This document shows positions 20,129-28,985 of a stretch of DNA of 64,000 nt, in pieces (positions within the stretch are counted from its first letter, which is position 1; each line of letters starts with the position of its first letter). The DNA comes from Terricaulis sp. (GTDB taxonomy: Bacteria > Pseudomonadota > Alphaproteobacteria > Caulobacterales > Aquidulcibacteraceae): positions 248,001 to 312,000 of the forward strand of contig JANPZV010000005.1 in the NCBI GenBank assembly GCA_024707365.1, read 5' to 3'. Under the pieces are notes generated by a model that made no database searches, was not told the DNA's origin, and saw nothing but the letters and a program-made list of their open reading frames with translations. A program made the translations under genes and the position numbers.

Positions 20129-21193
20129 ATGGACCATCACATCATTCCGGCGATCATGTCGGGTGGCTCTGGCACACGCCTTTGGCCAACGTCAACCGAA
20201 CGCTTGCCGAAGCAATTTCACAGCTTGATCGGCGGCGATTCATTGATCCAAGCAACAATCAAGCGCGTGCGCGGCCAAGCAGGCGCCGTGACATTTGGCG
20301 CGCCCATCATGCTCGCCAACGCGCAGCACGAAGCGCTGGTGGACGCCCATCTTGCGCAGATAGGCTGCCAAGCCAGCGCCATTGCGCTTGAACCGGCCGG
20401 GCGGAACACCGCAGCCGCAGCCGCGATCGCGGCCATGCTCGCGGCCGAGCAGAATGAGAATGCGCTGGTTCTGCTGCTGCCGGCTGACCACGTCATCGCC
20501 GACGCCGCAGCTTTTCGCGCCGTGATCGCCAAAGCCGCCCCGCACGCGCGCGAACGGATCGTCACCTTCGGCGTCCAGCCGGACAGGCCAGAAACCGGCT
20601 ATGGCTATATCAAGCAAGGCGCGGCGCTGGGCGATGGCGTCTACGCGATCGACATGTTCAAGGAAAAGCCCAAGGCGGCGGTGGCGCAAGCCTATCTCGA
20701 TGATGGCGGCTATAGCTGGAACGCGGGCATTTTTCTCTTCAGCCCCGCAGTGCTGCTGCGCGAATTCGCCGCCGCCGCCGCTATCCGCGATGCAAGCGCC
20801 AGCGCGCTCGCGCAGGCCCGGCGCTCAGCCGAGAAAATTTATTTCAGCCAAGCAGCGTTTGAAGCCATTCCCAAGGCCCCGCTCGACATCGCAGTGATGG
20901 AAGCCACGCGCTTTGGCGCCGTGGCCCCCTGCGATATCGGCTGGGCCGATATCGGCTCCTGGGACGAGGTGCATCGCCTCTCGCCGCATGATGAAGCAGG
21001 CAACGCCCGCCATGGCGAGGTGGTCACGCTGGACGCACGCAACAATCTGCTGCGCAGCGACGGGCCGCGCATTTGCGTGGCGGGCGTTGAGGATCTGATG
21101 GTGATCGCCAGCGGCGATACGGTGGTGGTTGCGCCGCTCTCGCGCGCGCAGGATGTGAAGCGCCTGCTTGAGCTGGCGAGCGCCGCCAGCTGA
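20129..21193 (+). CDS. manC: mannose-1-phosphate guanylyltransferase
   Basis: 354 residues. PAIMSGGSGTRLWPTS is the nucleotidyltransferase signature, followed by RLPKQFHSL, LLPADHVI, FKEKPKAAVAQAYL, YSWNAGIF and DIGWADIGSWDEV, diagnostic of GDP-mannose pyrophosphorylases. It has the nucleotidyltransferase and left-handed helix region only, with no fused phosphomannose isomerase; the next gene may supply that step. The frame stays open far upstream, but that part is antisense to the GT4 gene; ATG 20129 (or 20096) fits the family start. It makes GDP-mannose for the glycan. Confidence 0.9.
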   Translation: MDHHIIPAIMSGGSGTRLWPTSTERLPKQFHSLIGGDSLIQATIKRVRGQAGAVTFGAPIMLANAQHEALVDAHLAQIGCQASAIALEPAGRNTAAAAAIAAMLAAEQNENALVLLLPADHVIADAAAFRAVIAKAAPHARERIVTFGVQPDRPETGYGYIKQGAALGDGVYAIDMFKEKPKAAVAQAYLDDGGYSWNAGIFLFSPAVLLREFAAAAAIRDASASALAQARRSAEKIYFSQAAFEAIPKAPLDIAVMEATRFGAVAPCDIGWADIGSWDEVHRLSPHDEAGNARHGEVVTLDARNNLLRSDGPRICVAGVEDLMVIASGDTVVVAPLSRAQDVKRLLELASAAS

Positions 21194-22350
21194 TGGCCAC
21201 GGCGCCTTCACGGCAGGAGCGGTTGCGCGCATGCGCGCAAGAGGCGCGCGCCTGGCTGTTTGACGCGGCGCTGCCGCTTTGGGCGGCGCGCGGCTTCGAT
21301 GAAAGCGCCCAATGCTTCTACGAGCGCATCGGCGCCGATGGCGCGCCGATGCTTGAGCCACGGCGGGTGCGCGTTCAAGCGCGGCAAACCGCTGCTTTCG
21401 CCATAGCCGGCCAACTTGGCTGGCAAGGGCCATGGGCCAAGATGACGGAGGCCGGGCTGCGCGTTCTGCAATCACGCTGCTTGCGCATGGATGGCGGCAG
21501 CCATCACACGCTGGGGAAAGATGGCGCCCCGCTCGATCAGCGCCGCGATCTTTACGATCTGGCGTTTGTCTTGTTCGCGCTCGCCAATGCCGCTTCGGCC
21601 CTGGGGCAAAGGCGCGATCTGATCGCGGCGGCGGACGCGCAGCTTTCCTGGCTCGACGCGCACTGGGCGCACCCGCGCGGCGGCTATAACGAGGGCGAGG
21701 TCGCGCCCAATCCGCCGCGCAGGCAAAATCCGCACATGCATTTGTTCGAGGCGCTGCTTGCGCTCCATGAAGCGACGGGAGAGACAGCTTACCTGCAGCG
21801 CGCGGCGCGCATCCACCACTTGGCGATGGCGCATTTTTACGATCCAGAGCATGGCGTGCTGCGCGAGTTGTTTGATGAGGATTGGCGCCCGGCCGCCGGC
21901 GCGATGGGCGCACACATCGAACCTGGGCATTTGTTTGAGTGGTCCTGGCTGCTGGATCGCTATAGCCGCTTGAGCGGCGCAGCGCTTCACCCGGCGGCGG
22001 CGCGGCTTTGCGCGGAAGCGGAACGGCGCGGCGTCAATCGCGCCACCGGCGCGGTCTACAATGCGTGCGCAATCGACGGAGCAGTGTGCGATGCCGAATC
22101 GCGCCTCTGGACCCACACCGAGCGGCTGAAAGCGCACGTCGCAGCCTTCGCGCGCACGCAGGATGAAGCGCACGCGGAAGCCGCCATGCATGCTTTCAGC
22201 ACGCTGATGCGCTATTGCGACACGCCCACCAAAGGGCTCTGGCGCGATCGGATGGCCGAGGATGGAACGCTGATCGATGAGCCCGCGCCCGCGTCGAGCT
22301 TCTATCACATCGTGCTTGGCCTGGCGGAGCTGATCGGCGTTGGCCGTTAA
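21193..22350 (+). CDS. AGE-family epimerase/isomerase (mannose-6-phosphate isomerase-like)
   Basis: 385 residues, matching the (alpha/alpha)6-barrel AGE family length. Visible motifs include RVRVQARQTAAFAIA, RRDLYDLAFVLFALA, NPHMHLFEALLAL, HIEPGHLFEWSWLL and RLWTHTERLKA, which carry the conserved Arg, His and Glu residues of N-acylglucosamine epimerase/mannose isomerase enzymes. The start overlaps the manC stop as TGATG, so it is translationally coupled. The pairing argues for conversion of fructose 6-phosphate to mannose 6-phosphate; the family also includes epimerases of GlcNAc and cellobiose. Confidence 0.85.
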   Translation: MATAPSRQERLRACAQEARAWLFDAALPLWAARGFDESAQCFYERIGADGAPMLEPRRVRVQARQTAAFAIAGQLGWQGPWAKMTEAGLRVLQSRCLRMDGGSHHTLGKDGAPLDQRRDLYDLAFVLFALANAASALGQRRDLIAAADAQLSWLDAHWAHPRGGYNEGEVAPNPPRRQNPHMHLFEALLALHEATGETAYLQRAARIHHLAMAHFYDPEHGVLRELFDEDWRPAAGAMGAHIEPGHLFEWSWLLDRYSRLSGAALHPAAARLCAEAERRGVNRATGAVYNACAIDGAVCDAESRLWTHTERLKAHVAAFARTQDEAHAEAAMHAFSTLMRYCDTPTKGLWRDRMAEDGTLIDEPAPASSFYHIVLGLAELIGVGR

Positions 22351-22353
22351 GCT

Positions 22354-23340
22354 TTAGCCGAACAATTTCGGCTCAACCTCGGCATGCCAGCGCCAGGCGT
22401 CGCGCACGATCGCCGTGATGTCGCGCGTTGGGCTCCAACCGAGTTCTTGGCGGGCGAAGGAATTATCCGCCAGCAGCGCCGGTGAATCGCCTTCACGGCG
22501 CGGCGCGGAGGACGCCGGCACGCGTTGGCCTGTCGCCTGCTCGATCGCGGCCAGCAATTCCAGAACGGTGACGCCATGGCCGGTGCCGAGATTGGCGGCA
22601 AGGCTTGCCCCCCCGCCAAGCAAACGCTCCACCGCGCGCACATGCGCATCGGCGAGATCAAGCACATGCACGTAATCGCGCAGGCAGGAGCCATCGCGCG
22701 TATCGTAATCGGTTCCGAACACCTTAAAGCCTTCGCGGCGGCCCAGCAGCGTGAACAGCGCCAGCGGAATGGCGTGGGTTTCCGGCTCGTGGCGCTCGCC
22801 GATCAATTCATCGGCGGCGGCGCCCGCGGCGTTGAAATAGCGCAGGTGCGCGAATTTCGAGCCATAAGCGGCGGCGCAATCGCGGCTGATGCGCTCCATC
22901 ATCAGCTTGGTCCAGCCATAGGGGCTCACCGGTTGCTGGGGATGGCTTTCATCCATCGGCAGCTTCTGCGGCTCGCCATAGGTGGCGCAGGTGGAGGAAA
23001 ACACGAAAGCCTCCACCTGCGCTTCGCGCATCACGTCCAGCAGCGCGAGGGCTTCCACCACGTTGTTATCGTAAAACTGATCGGGATATTTCACCGACTC
23101 GCCCACCTCGATGGAGGCGGCGCAATGGATCACGGCGTCTGGCTTGTGCGCGGCGAACACGGCGCGCAAGCGATCCTTATCGCGGATATCGCCTTCTTCC
23201 AGCGCGCCCCAGCGCACAAACGGGCGATGGCCGTTGGAGAAATTGTCGAACACAACGGGCGTGTGGCCGCCACGCTTCAGCGCCAAGCAACAATGGGCCC
23301 CCACATAGCCCGCCCCGCCCGTGACGAGAATTGTCGCCAA
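22354..23340 (-). CDS. galE: UDP-glucose 4-epimerase
   Basis: About 328 residues. ILVTGGAGYVGAHCC is the NAD loop, FDNFSNG the galE-specific second strand, then HCAASIEVGES, FSSTCATYGEP with catalytic Ser/Thr, YGWTK (Tyr-x-x-x-Lys) and LRYFNAAGAA. TTG 23340 gives the usual MATILVTGG start and has AGGTGGGG upstream; GTG 23352 in the same frame is the alternative. It interconverts UDP-glucose and UDP-galactose in the cytosol, supplying precursor for the surface glycan. Confidence 0.9.
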   Translation of the reverse strand: MATILVTGGAGYVGAHCCLALKRGGHTPVVFDNFSNGHRPFVRWGALEEGDIRDKDRLRAVFAAHKPDAVIHCAASIEVGESVKYPDQFYDNNVVEALALLDVMREAQVEAFVFSSTCATYGEPQKLPMDESHPQQPVSPYGWTKLMMERISRDCAAAYGSKFAHLRYFNAAGAAADELIGERHEPETHAIPLALFTLLGRREGFKVFGTDYDTRDGSCLRDYVHVLDLADAHVRAVERLLGGGASLAANLGTGHGVTVLELLAAIEQATGQRVPASSAPRREGDSPALLADNSFARQELGWSPTRDITAIVRDAWRWHAEVEPKLFG

Positions 23341-23529
23341 AACACACCCCACCTAAACGCCGCTTAACCACACCGCGCCGTCCCAGGCAAGGAATCGGCC
23401 GCCAATTTCGCCCGAGCGTGCAAGTCATGGACCAAACCGGCGCCCGCGCGCACGGGCCGTTGATTTTGCCTGCCATCGGCCCTACCCAAGCCGGGCTTGG
23501 CCCGGGCTGAGGGCGTTCAGGGTATCGCG

Positions 23530-24540
23530 ATGAGCGCAATCCTCGTCACCGGCGCAGCCGGGTTTATCGGCTACCACTTGGCCGAGCGCCTGCTCGCAGC
23601 GGGGCGGGAGGTTATCGGCATCGATAATCTCAACGATTATTATGACGTCTCATTAAAAGAGGCGCGGCTCGCGCGGCTTGCGCAGCGCAAAGGCTTCAGC
23701 TTCCAAAAGCTCGACCTCGCGGATGCCGAGGGCATGGACAAGCTGTTCGCCGCGCATCGCTTTTCTGTCGTCTACAATATGGGCGCGCAGGCGGGCGTGC
23801 GCTACTCGCTGCAAAATCCGCGTGTTTACGCACAATCAAATCTCGATGGCTTCCTGAACGTGCTGGAAGGCTGCCGCCATCATGGCGTGGGCCATTTGGT
23901 GTTTGCGTCCTCGAGTTCCGTTTACGGCGCCAACACCAAGACGCCGTTTTCCACGCACGACAATGTGGATCATCCCGTCAGCCTTTATGCGGCCACGAAA
24001 AAAGCCAATGAGCTGATGGCGCATGCTTACGCGCACCTCTATCGCCTGCCTTGCACGGGTTTGCGGTTCTTCACGGTGTATGGCCCCTGGGGCCGCCCGG
24101 ACATGGCGCTTTACTTGTTCACGCGCGCGATCTTGGCGGGCGAGCCGATCAACGTGTTCAACAACGGCGATATGGAACGCGATTTCACCTATGTCGATGA
24201 CGTGATCGAGGCTGTCGCGCGCGTCGGCGATCGCACCGCCGCGCCCGATTTACATTGGAGCGGGGCAGCTCCCGATCCGAGCGCATCGTCCGCGCCTTAC
24301 CGGGTTTACAATGTCGGCAACCACGCGCCGGTGAAGCTTGGCCGCCTCATCGCCGTGCTTGAAGATGCGCTCGGCCGCAAAGCCGAGAAAAACATGCTGC
24401 CGATGCAGGCGGGCGACGTGCCCGCCACCTACGCCGACATTGACGATCTGGCGCGCGATGTCGGCTTTGCGCCGTCAACGCCGATTGAGGAGGGCGTTGG
24501 CCGCTTTGTCGCCTGGTACCGGGAGTATCACGGCCAATGA
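23530..24540 (+). CDS. UDP-glucuronate 4-epimerase-like SDR
   Basis: 336 residues. TGAAGFIGYHLAERLL is the NAD loop; NLNDYYDVSLKEARL is characteristic of the UDP-GlcA epimerase group; then AQAGVRYSLQNP, FASSSSVYGAN, YAATKKANELMAH (Tyr-x-x-x-Lys) and FFTVYGPWGRPDMAL. Start ATG 23530; the frame is open upstream but the family begins here. It overlaps the O-antigen ligase-like gene by ATGA. Its likely product is UDP-galacturonate, an acidic sugar for capsule or O-antigen. Confidence 0.88.
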   Translation: MSAILVTGAAGFIGYHLAERLLAAGREVIGIDNLNDYYDVSLKEARLARLAQRKGFSFQKLDLADAEGMDKLFAAHRFSVVYNMGAQAGVRYSLQNPRVYAQSNLDGFLNVLEGCRHHGVGHLVFASSSSVYGANTKTPFSTHDNVDHPVSLYAATKKANELMAHAYAHLYRLPCTGLRFFTVYGPWGRPDMALYLFTRAILAGEPINVFNNGDMERDFTYVDDVIEAVARVGDRTAAPDLHWSGAAPDPSASSAPYRVYNVGNHAPVKLGRLIAVLEDALGRKAEKNMLPMQAGDVPATYADIDDLARDVGFAPSTPIEEGVGRFVAWYREYHGQ

Positions 24541-25699
24541 AGCCCCCTAGCGCCGGCGCTGTCGCGCAGACGGCGCTCTTTGCGCTGCTGCCGGCTGCGG
24601 CGGCGGGCGGCGGGCTTGCGCTTGCGCCGCTGCTGGGCTTGGCCGGCGCGGCCTCTGTGCGCCCAAGCACATTGCGCGCAGATCTCGCGCGGCCCGCGCC
24701 ATGGCTGATCGCGCTCGCGCTATTTGCCGCCTGGATGGCCGCCAGTTGGTTTTGGTCTCCGTTTGAGCACGCGCTGCAGGCGTTGAAATTCGTGTTCACC
24801 GTGGGCGCTGGGCTTTTGTTCGCGCGCGCGGCGGCGCCTCACCGCGTATAGCGCTTGCGGCGGCGGCGGCGGGTACGCTCGTGTTGGCGGGCCTGCTCGC
24901 CATCGAAGCGATTTGGGACATGCCGCTCAATCGCGCCGCCAACCCCGATGTGGAACACACATGGCAACTCACCGGCAATCCGGGCCGGGGCGCGGCGGTG
25001 CTGGCCGTGCTCGTCTGGGCGGGCGCCGCTTGGCTCTGGATCGAAAAACACCGGGCTATCGCCATCATCGCGCTGATCGGCGCAGGGGCGCTCTCCAGTC
25101 AGTTTGGCCAAGCCGCCAATCTGGCGGCGTTCGCCGCCGGCGCGGCGGCGTTCGCTTTAGGCCTTGCGTCGCCGCGCGTTGCGATCATCGCCATGGGCGC
25201 GGCCTTGGCCGGCTGGCTGGTGCTCGCGCCCTTCGCCACCCCCGCGCTGCTCGGCCTGGCCGATCCTGACGCCCTGCCCTATTCCTGGGCGGCGCGGATT
25301 GAAATCTGGCGCTATGTCTCCGCGGGCATCCTGGAGCAGCCCTGGATCGGCCACGGGCTCGACGCCTCGCGCGTGGATGAGGGCGTGATTGTGGTGCAGG
25401 GCCAAAGCGTCAGCGCCATTCCGCTGCATCCCCATAGCGGCAGCCTGCAAATCTGGTTCGAGACGGGCGCGGTGGGGGCGATCCTCGCCGCGGCGGGCGT
25501 CCTCGCCGGCGCGCTGGCGCTTGCCAAGGCGCTTCGCGCCACCCCGCCCGCCGCCGCGGCCGCGGCCGCCACCATCGCGGCCATCGGCGTCATCGCCAAT
25601 GTGAGTTTCGGCATTTGGCAGGAATGGTGGAACGCCGCCATGCTCATCGCCGCCGCCTTCGTCGCCGCGCTGGCCAGCTTTTACGCACGTGGACGCTAA
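24537..25699 (+). CDS. O-antigen ligase/polymerase-like membrane protein, frameshifted
   Basis: About 387 residues with some ten hydrophobic segments. The N-terminal 100 residues are in one frame and the rest in another, joined by restoring one base near 24830-24845. The second part contains the family-typical periplasmic loop region with RIEIWRYVSAGILEQPWIGHGLD and, further on, PLHPHSGSLQIWFETGAVG; the paired His/Arg pattern is that of Wzy/WaaL (PF04932) proteins. In the inner membrane it would polymerise or attach glycan. Since an ABC exporter is present, a ligase function is more likely than Wzy polymerase; this is inference. Confidence 0.75.
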
Positions 25700-25742
25700 G
25701 GCGCGGGCTTTGCCCCGGCGCGCGTCTCGGCTAGAAACGCGC

Positions 25743-26327
25743 ATGAATTTTTTCATGCGGCCGCTGCTGTTCTTTCCGCTGGCGATCATCGCTGCGGGGC
25801 TGATTGTCGTTGTCGGCCTTGAGCCGCAGCGCTGGGCGCGCGCGGCCCATGCCGTGGATGGCGCGATGGAGGGGCAAACCCTCGTTCTCTCGGGCGATGC
25901 ATTCGACGCGCCAAGCCCCAGCCCTGATCAACATCTCACCGTGCATCGCACTTTCTGGGGTGCGCCAAAGAGCATCAGCATCGCTGTGCTGCCCAACCAG
26001 CCCGAACCTACCCCGGCCGAGCGGGGCGTTCGGCTGCTGCTAAGTTCGGAAGCGGCGGCGGCGTTGCAGGATCGGCCCGTCATTGTCGAGGTGGCGTATA
26101 ATCCGCTCAACATGAACACCGCCTCTGGCCTTGCCGTCAGCTTGCAAGGCATCGCGCCGGCCGATTGGGTGATCCAGGAGATTTCGGCGCAAACAGGTTC
26201 TGTCCGGTTTGAGCTGCCGGCGCAATTTGCGGTGGACGCCATCGGCTTGCGGGCGATGTCGAACAACGATGATCAGGCCTACGGGCTGGAAATAACAAGC
26301 ATCCGTATCACGCCATCGCGCGCTTAG
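25743..26327 (+). CDS. exported/membrane-anchored protein of unknown family, paralogue A
   Basis: 194 residues. One N-terminal hydrophobic segment (about 8-26) and a beta-rich remainder. It shares with the next gene the motifs LPNQPxPTPAERGVRxL, ASGLAVSLQGIAPADW and FELPAQxAVDAIGLRAxSN in the same order, so the two are a tandem duplication. No cysteine follows the hydrophobic segment, so it is probably a bitopic inner-membrane protein with a periplasmic domain. The C-terminal half has the look of a galactose-binding-type jelly roll, but I cannot assign a family. It follows the O-antigen ligase-like gene on the same strand. Confidence 0.7.
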   Translation: MNFFMRPLLFFPLAIIAAGLIVVVGLEPQRWARAAHAVDGAMEGQTLVLSGDAFDAPSPSPDQHLTVHRTFWGAPKSISIAVLPNQPEPTPAERGVRLLLSSEAAAALQDRPVIVEVAYNPLNMNTASGLAVSLQGIAPADWVIQEISAQTGSVRFELPAQFAVDAIGLRAMSNNDDQAYGLEITSIRITPSRA

Positions 26328-26355
26328 CGCCCAGGCCAGCAAAGCACGAGGCGAT

Positions 26356-26958
26356 ATGAAAAAAGGCGTCCTTATCTCAATTGCGCTGCTGCTGATCGCG
26401 GGCGCGGCGCTGTTTGTTTGGCAGTACACGATGGACCCGCGCGGCAGAGCCGTGGCCGGGGAGATCGACGGCGCGGCGCTGGTCTTGCGCGGCAAAGCGC
26501 TGCGCGCGCCTGACTCGAGCCCAGAACAAACCATCGCCGCCGCCAATGGCTCGCTCGGGCTCACCGTCCTGCCGAACCAGCCGCCGCCGACGCCGGCCGA
26601 GCGCGGCGTGCGTATTCTGATCAGCGCGGAACACGCCGCGCGCATCAATGACCGCCCCGTCTTGGTTGAGGTTGATTACGCCCTGCCCGCCGTCGGCGCC
26701 GCATCGGGCCTCGCCGTGAGCCTGCAAGGCATCGCGCCCGCAGATTGGATCAGCCAGCCGCTTGACCAAACGGGCCGCGCGCATTTTGAACTGCCGGCGC
26801 AAATCGCCGTGGACGCGATCGGCTTGCGCGCGTTGAGCAATCGGCCAGGCGCCTCCGGCGCGATCAGCATCAGCGAAATTCGCATTCTGCCGGGCGCTGA
26901 ACCGCAAGAGGCGCAAGCGCCGGCTGGCAGCGAAGCCGCAGGCGAACCCCCGCCATGA
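26356..26958 (+). CDS. exported/membrane-anchored protein of unknown family, paralogue B
   Basis: 200 residues. N-terminal membrane segment (about 5-23), then the same ordered motifs as the preceding gene (NQPPPTPAERGVRILIS, ASGLAVSLQGIAPADW, FELPAQIAVDAIGLRA). It ends in a Glu/Ala/Pro-rich tail that the first copy lacks. The spacer between them is only 28 bases, so they are likely cotranscribed. No function is assigned; being the last genes of the polysaccharide locus suggests a cell-surface or glycan-linked role. Confidence 0.7.
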   Translation: MKKGVLISIALLLIAGAALFVWQYTMDPRGRAVAGEIDGAALVLRGKALRAPDSSPEQTIAAANGSLGLTVLPNQPPPTPAERGVRILISAEHAARINDRPVLVEVDYALPAVGAASGLAVSLQGIAPADWISQPLDQTGRAHFELPAQIAVDAIGLRALSNRPGASGAISISEIRILPGAEPQEAQAPAGSEAAGEPPP

Positions 26959-27058
26959 GAAACGCGCGCTAACGCAGTTAAAGCCAACGCAGTTTAAGCA
27001 CGTTTCTTGCCGAAACGCTTACCGTGGCGGCGCCAATATTGCAGCCCATGGTGCTGTC

Positions 27059-27358
27059 ATGTTGGAGTTGCTTTCATTCGCTGCGGCGTCGATCGCGCTG
27101 ATCGCTATAGCGGGCGTTGCTTTTGTGCGGCCCTATGGCGCGCTTTGGCGCGGCGCGCTTGGCGCAGGGTTTAGCCTGCTTGGCGCCGGCGTCGCCTGGC
27201 GCATGACGACCCAGCCCGCGTTTACGGACGATACGGCCGTTTTGGCGCAGTGGGCGGCCGCGTTCGTCGCCGGGATCGCGATTGGCGCGATTGTGATTGC
27301 GGCGGCGATGCTGCGCCACTGGCTCAATGGTTTAGGCGCACGTGCGCTGCGCGGCTAA
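27059..27358 (+). CDS. small membrane protein of unknown function
   Basis: 99 residues with three predicted membrane helices (about 5-22, 31-48 and 63-85). ATG 27059 is the first start. The gene stands alone, 100 bases after the paralogue pair, and ends just before a double hairpin. No family is recognised. Confidence 0.55.
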   Translation: MLELLSFAAASIALIAIAGVAFVRPYGALWRGALGAGFSLLGAGVAWRMTTQPAFTDDTAVLAQWAAAFVAGIAIGAIVIAAAMLRHWLNGLGARALRG

Positions 27359-27431
27359 AGCAACGGACTTTAAATTCGCCAGAGTTCGATGGGCGGGCTC
27401 CGAGCGAATTTAAGTCCATAAGTTGCTTTAG
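27355..27431. repeat. palindromic hairpin 1 of a tandem pair
   Basis: The arm CTAAAGCAAC (27355-27364) pairs with GTTGCTTTAG (27422-27431); an inner arm GGACTTTAAATTCGC (27365-27379) pairs with GCGAATTTAAGTCC (27404-27417) with one bulged T. It begins in the last codons of the small membrane gene. It may act as a bidirectional terminator between converging genes. Confidence 0.65.
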
Positions 27432-27444
27432 AAACATTCGAATC

Positions 27445-27521
27445 TAAAGCGTCTTTGAGGACTTAAATGCGACACGGCTTTTGATCCATAATGCGGGTCG
27501 CATTTAAGTCCCGACGCTTTA
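27445..27521. repeat. palindromic hairpin 2 of a tandem pair
   Basis: TAAAGCGTC (27445-27453) pairs with GACGCTTTA (27513-27521), and GGACTTAAATGCGAC (27459-27473) pairs perfectly with GTCGCATTTAAGTCC (27497-27511). Same design and the same GGACTT..AAAT core as hairpin 1, so the two are copies of one repeat family. Its right arm includes the stop codon of the hydrolase gene. Confidence 0.7.
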
Positions 27522-28418
27522 ATCCACCTTGGCCAGAAAATCGAGCAGCGCGTCCCACGCTTCGGGCTCATCCAGCATCGGCGCATGGCCGACATAATCG
27601 ATGGCGACCGCATCGAGATCGGGCTTCCGCTCACGCATGAAATCCACCACCTCCGCGCTGAACAGATCAGACAGCGCGCCCCGCACTGAAAGCATCGGCT
27701 TTTGCGCCAAGGCGTCAAACAGCGGCGTCAAATCCGGCGGCGGGGCGTCCTCATCGAAATCGGCGAAGGCCAGCGCGATGTGCGGATCGTAATCGAATTC
27801 GATTTTGCCATCGGCGCGCTCGCGAAAGGTGCGGCGGGCGAAGGCTTGCCAGAAGGCGTCGTCATCCAGCCGCTCAGGGAAAGCTGAGCCGTTCACGGCG
27901 CGGATCACGCCTGCGGCCTCATCCCAGCTCTCCAACGCCTGCACGCGCCCCACATAGCCGGCGATGCGCGAAAGCCCTTCGATGCTGAGCTTGGGGCCGA
28001 CATCATTGAGCACGGAGGCCGCGATGCGCTCTGGCGCATTGGCGGCGATCACCAGCGTGATCAGCCCGCCCATGGAAGTGCCGACAAACACGGCTTTGGG
28101 AATATGCAGCGCATCCAAAAGCTGAAGCACGTCCTGCGCGTAAACCGCCGGCACATAATGGGCCGGGTCAGGATCGTTCGCGCTCTTGCCGCGCCCGCGC
28201 ATATCGGCGGCGATCACGCGCCGGCCAAGCGCGGCGATGCGCGGGGCGATCACCTCAAAATCGCGGCTGTTGCGCGTGAGGCCATGCAAGCAAATCACCG
28301 GCAAGCCGGTTTCGGGCAGAAGCGGCGCGTAATCGCGCGCATAAAGCGTAAGCCCATCCACCGTGGCGATGATGCGCTCTTCAAAGCCGCCGATCGCGGC
28401 GCGCGCGCCAAAATCCAT
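27519..28418 (-). CDS. alpha/beta hydrolase
   Basis: 299 residues. HGLTRNSRDFE gives the oxyanion-hole HG, FVGTSMGGLITL is the nucleophile elbow (Ser near residue 114), PDLDAVAIDYVGHAPML contains the catalytic His near the C-terminus, and an Asp in the LSDLF region could complete the triad. It is cytoplasmic with no signal peptide. The substrate cannot be told from sequence; esterase or carbon-carbon hydrolase are both possible. Confidence 0.85.
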   Translation of the reverse strand: MDFGARAAIGGFEERIIATVDGLTLYARDYAPLLPETGLPVICLHGLTRNSRDFEVIAPRIAALGRRVIAADMRGRGKSANDPDPAHYVPAVYAQDVLQLLDALHIPKAVFVGTSMGGLITLVIAANAPERIAASVLNDVGPKLSIEGLSRIAGYVGRVQALESWDEAAGVIRAVNGSAFPERLDDDAFWQAFARRTFRERADGKIEFDYDPHIALAFADFDEDAPPPDLTPLFDALAQKPMLSVRGALSDLFSAEVVDFMRERKPDLDAVAIDYVGHAPMLDEPEAWDALLDFLAKVD

Positions 28419-28429
28419 GGAAAGCTCCC

Positions 28430-28891
28430 TTAGCCCGTTCGGCCCTGAGAGGCGACGGCGTTCGGATCGACATAGGCAATGGCGCGCATCGCCTGCAAGC
28501 GCGCGACCCAGCTTTGCTGCACGCCGGCCCGATCACTCGCCGCAACGGATTCACAGGTGCGCAGCACCACCTCTGCGGCGCCGACGGTGAAGCGATCAAA
28601 ACAAAGCCCGGCGAACCCGGTTTGGCGGGCGAGTTGCGCTTCGATCACGCGCTGCGCTGCAATTGTTCGGCCGCGCTGGGCCTCGCGCTGCGCCGCTGCG
28701 ATTGGCCCGCGCCCCTGAAAGCGCACCAGGAAGGCCGCCGGCTCCGCGGCAGGCGCGGCCTGCGCGATGTGTGCGATCGGGGCCTCTGCAAACGCTGCCG
28801 GCGCGGGCGCGGTAAACGAGAACACAAGCGCGCCCGCCACCAGCATGGCGCTGGCCGCTACCCCCCAGAGGCGCATGGCGTCAAAACTCAT
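28430..28891 (-). CDS. secreted small protein, possible stand-alone subtilase propeptide-like partner
   Basis: 153 residues with a signal-like N-terminal segment (about 10-34, ending in AFA-EAP). The mature part starts FLVRFQGRGPIAAAQREAQRG and ends MRAIAYVDPNAVAS. That ending resembles the propeptide end of the upstream subtilase (FEFVEPNYIAS), and the beta-alpha-beta order is compatible with the inhibitor I9 fold. It has two Cys residues that could pair. It follows the subtilase on the same strand after 94 bases. A role as inhibitor or folding helper is inference; the family is not otherwise recognised. Confidence 0.55.
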   Translation of the reverse strand: MSFDAMRLWGVAASAMLVAGALVFSFTAPAPAAFAEAPIAHIAQAAPAAEPAAFLVRFQGRGPIAAAQREAQRGRTIAAQRVIEAQLARQTGFAGLCFDRFTVGAAEVVLRTCESVAASDRAGVQQSWVARLQAMRAIAYVDPNAVASQGRTG

Positions 28892-28985
28892 GGGGCGAGC
28901 CTAACGCACGCCGCCCCGGCGCGCCACAGCGGAGCGCCGGCTTCCAGCCGGCAACCCGGTTCCCGCGCCCTATGCCGGCTGGCGC

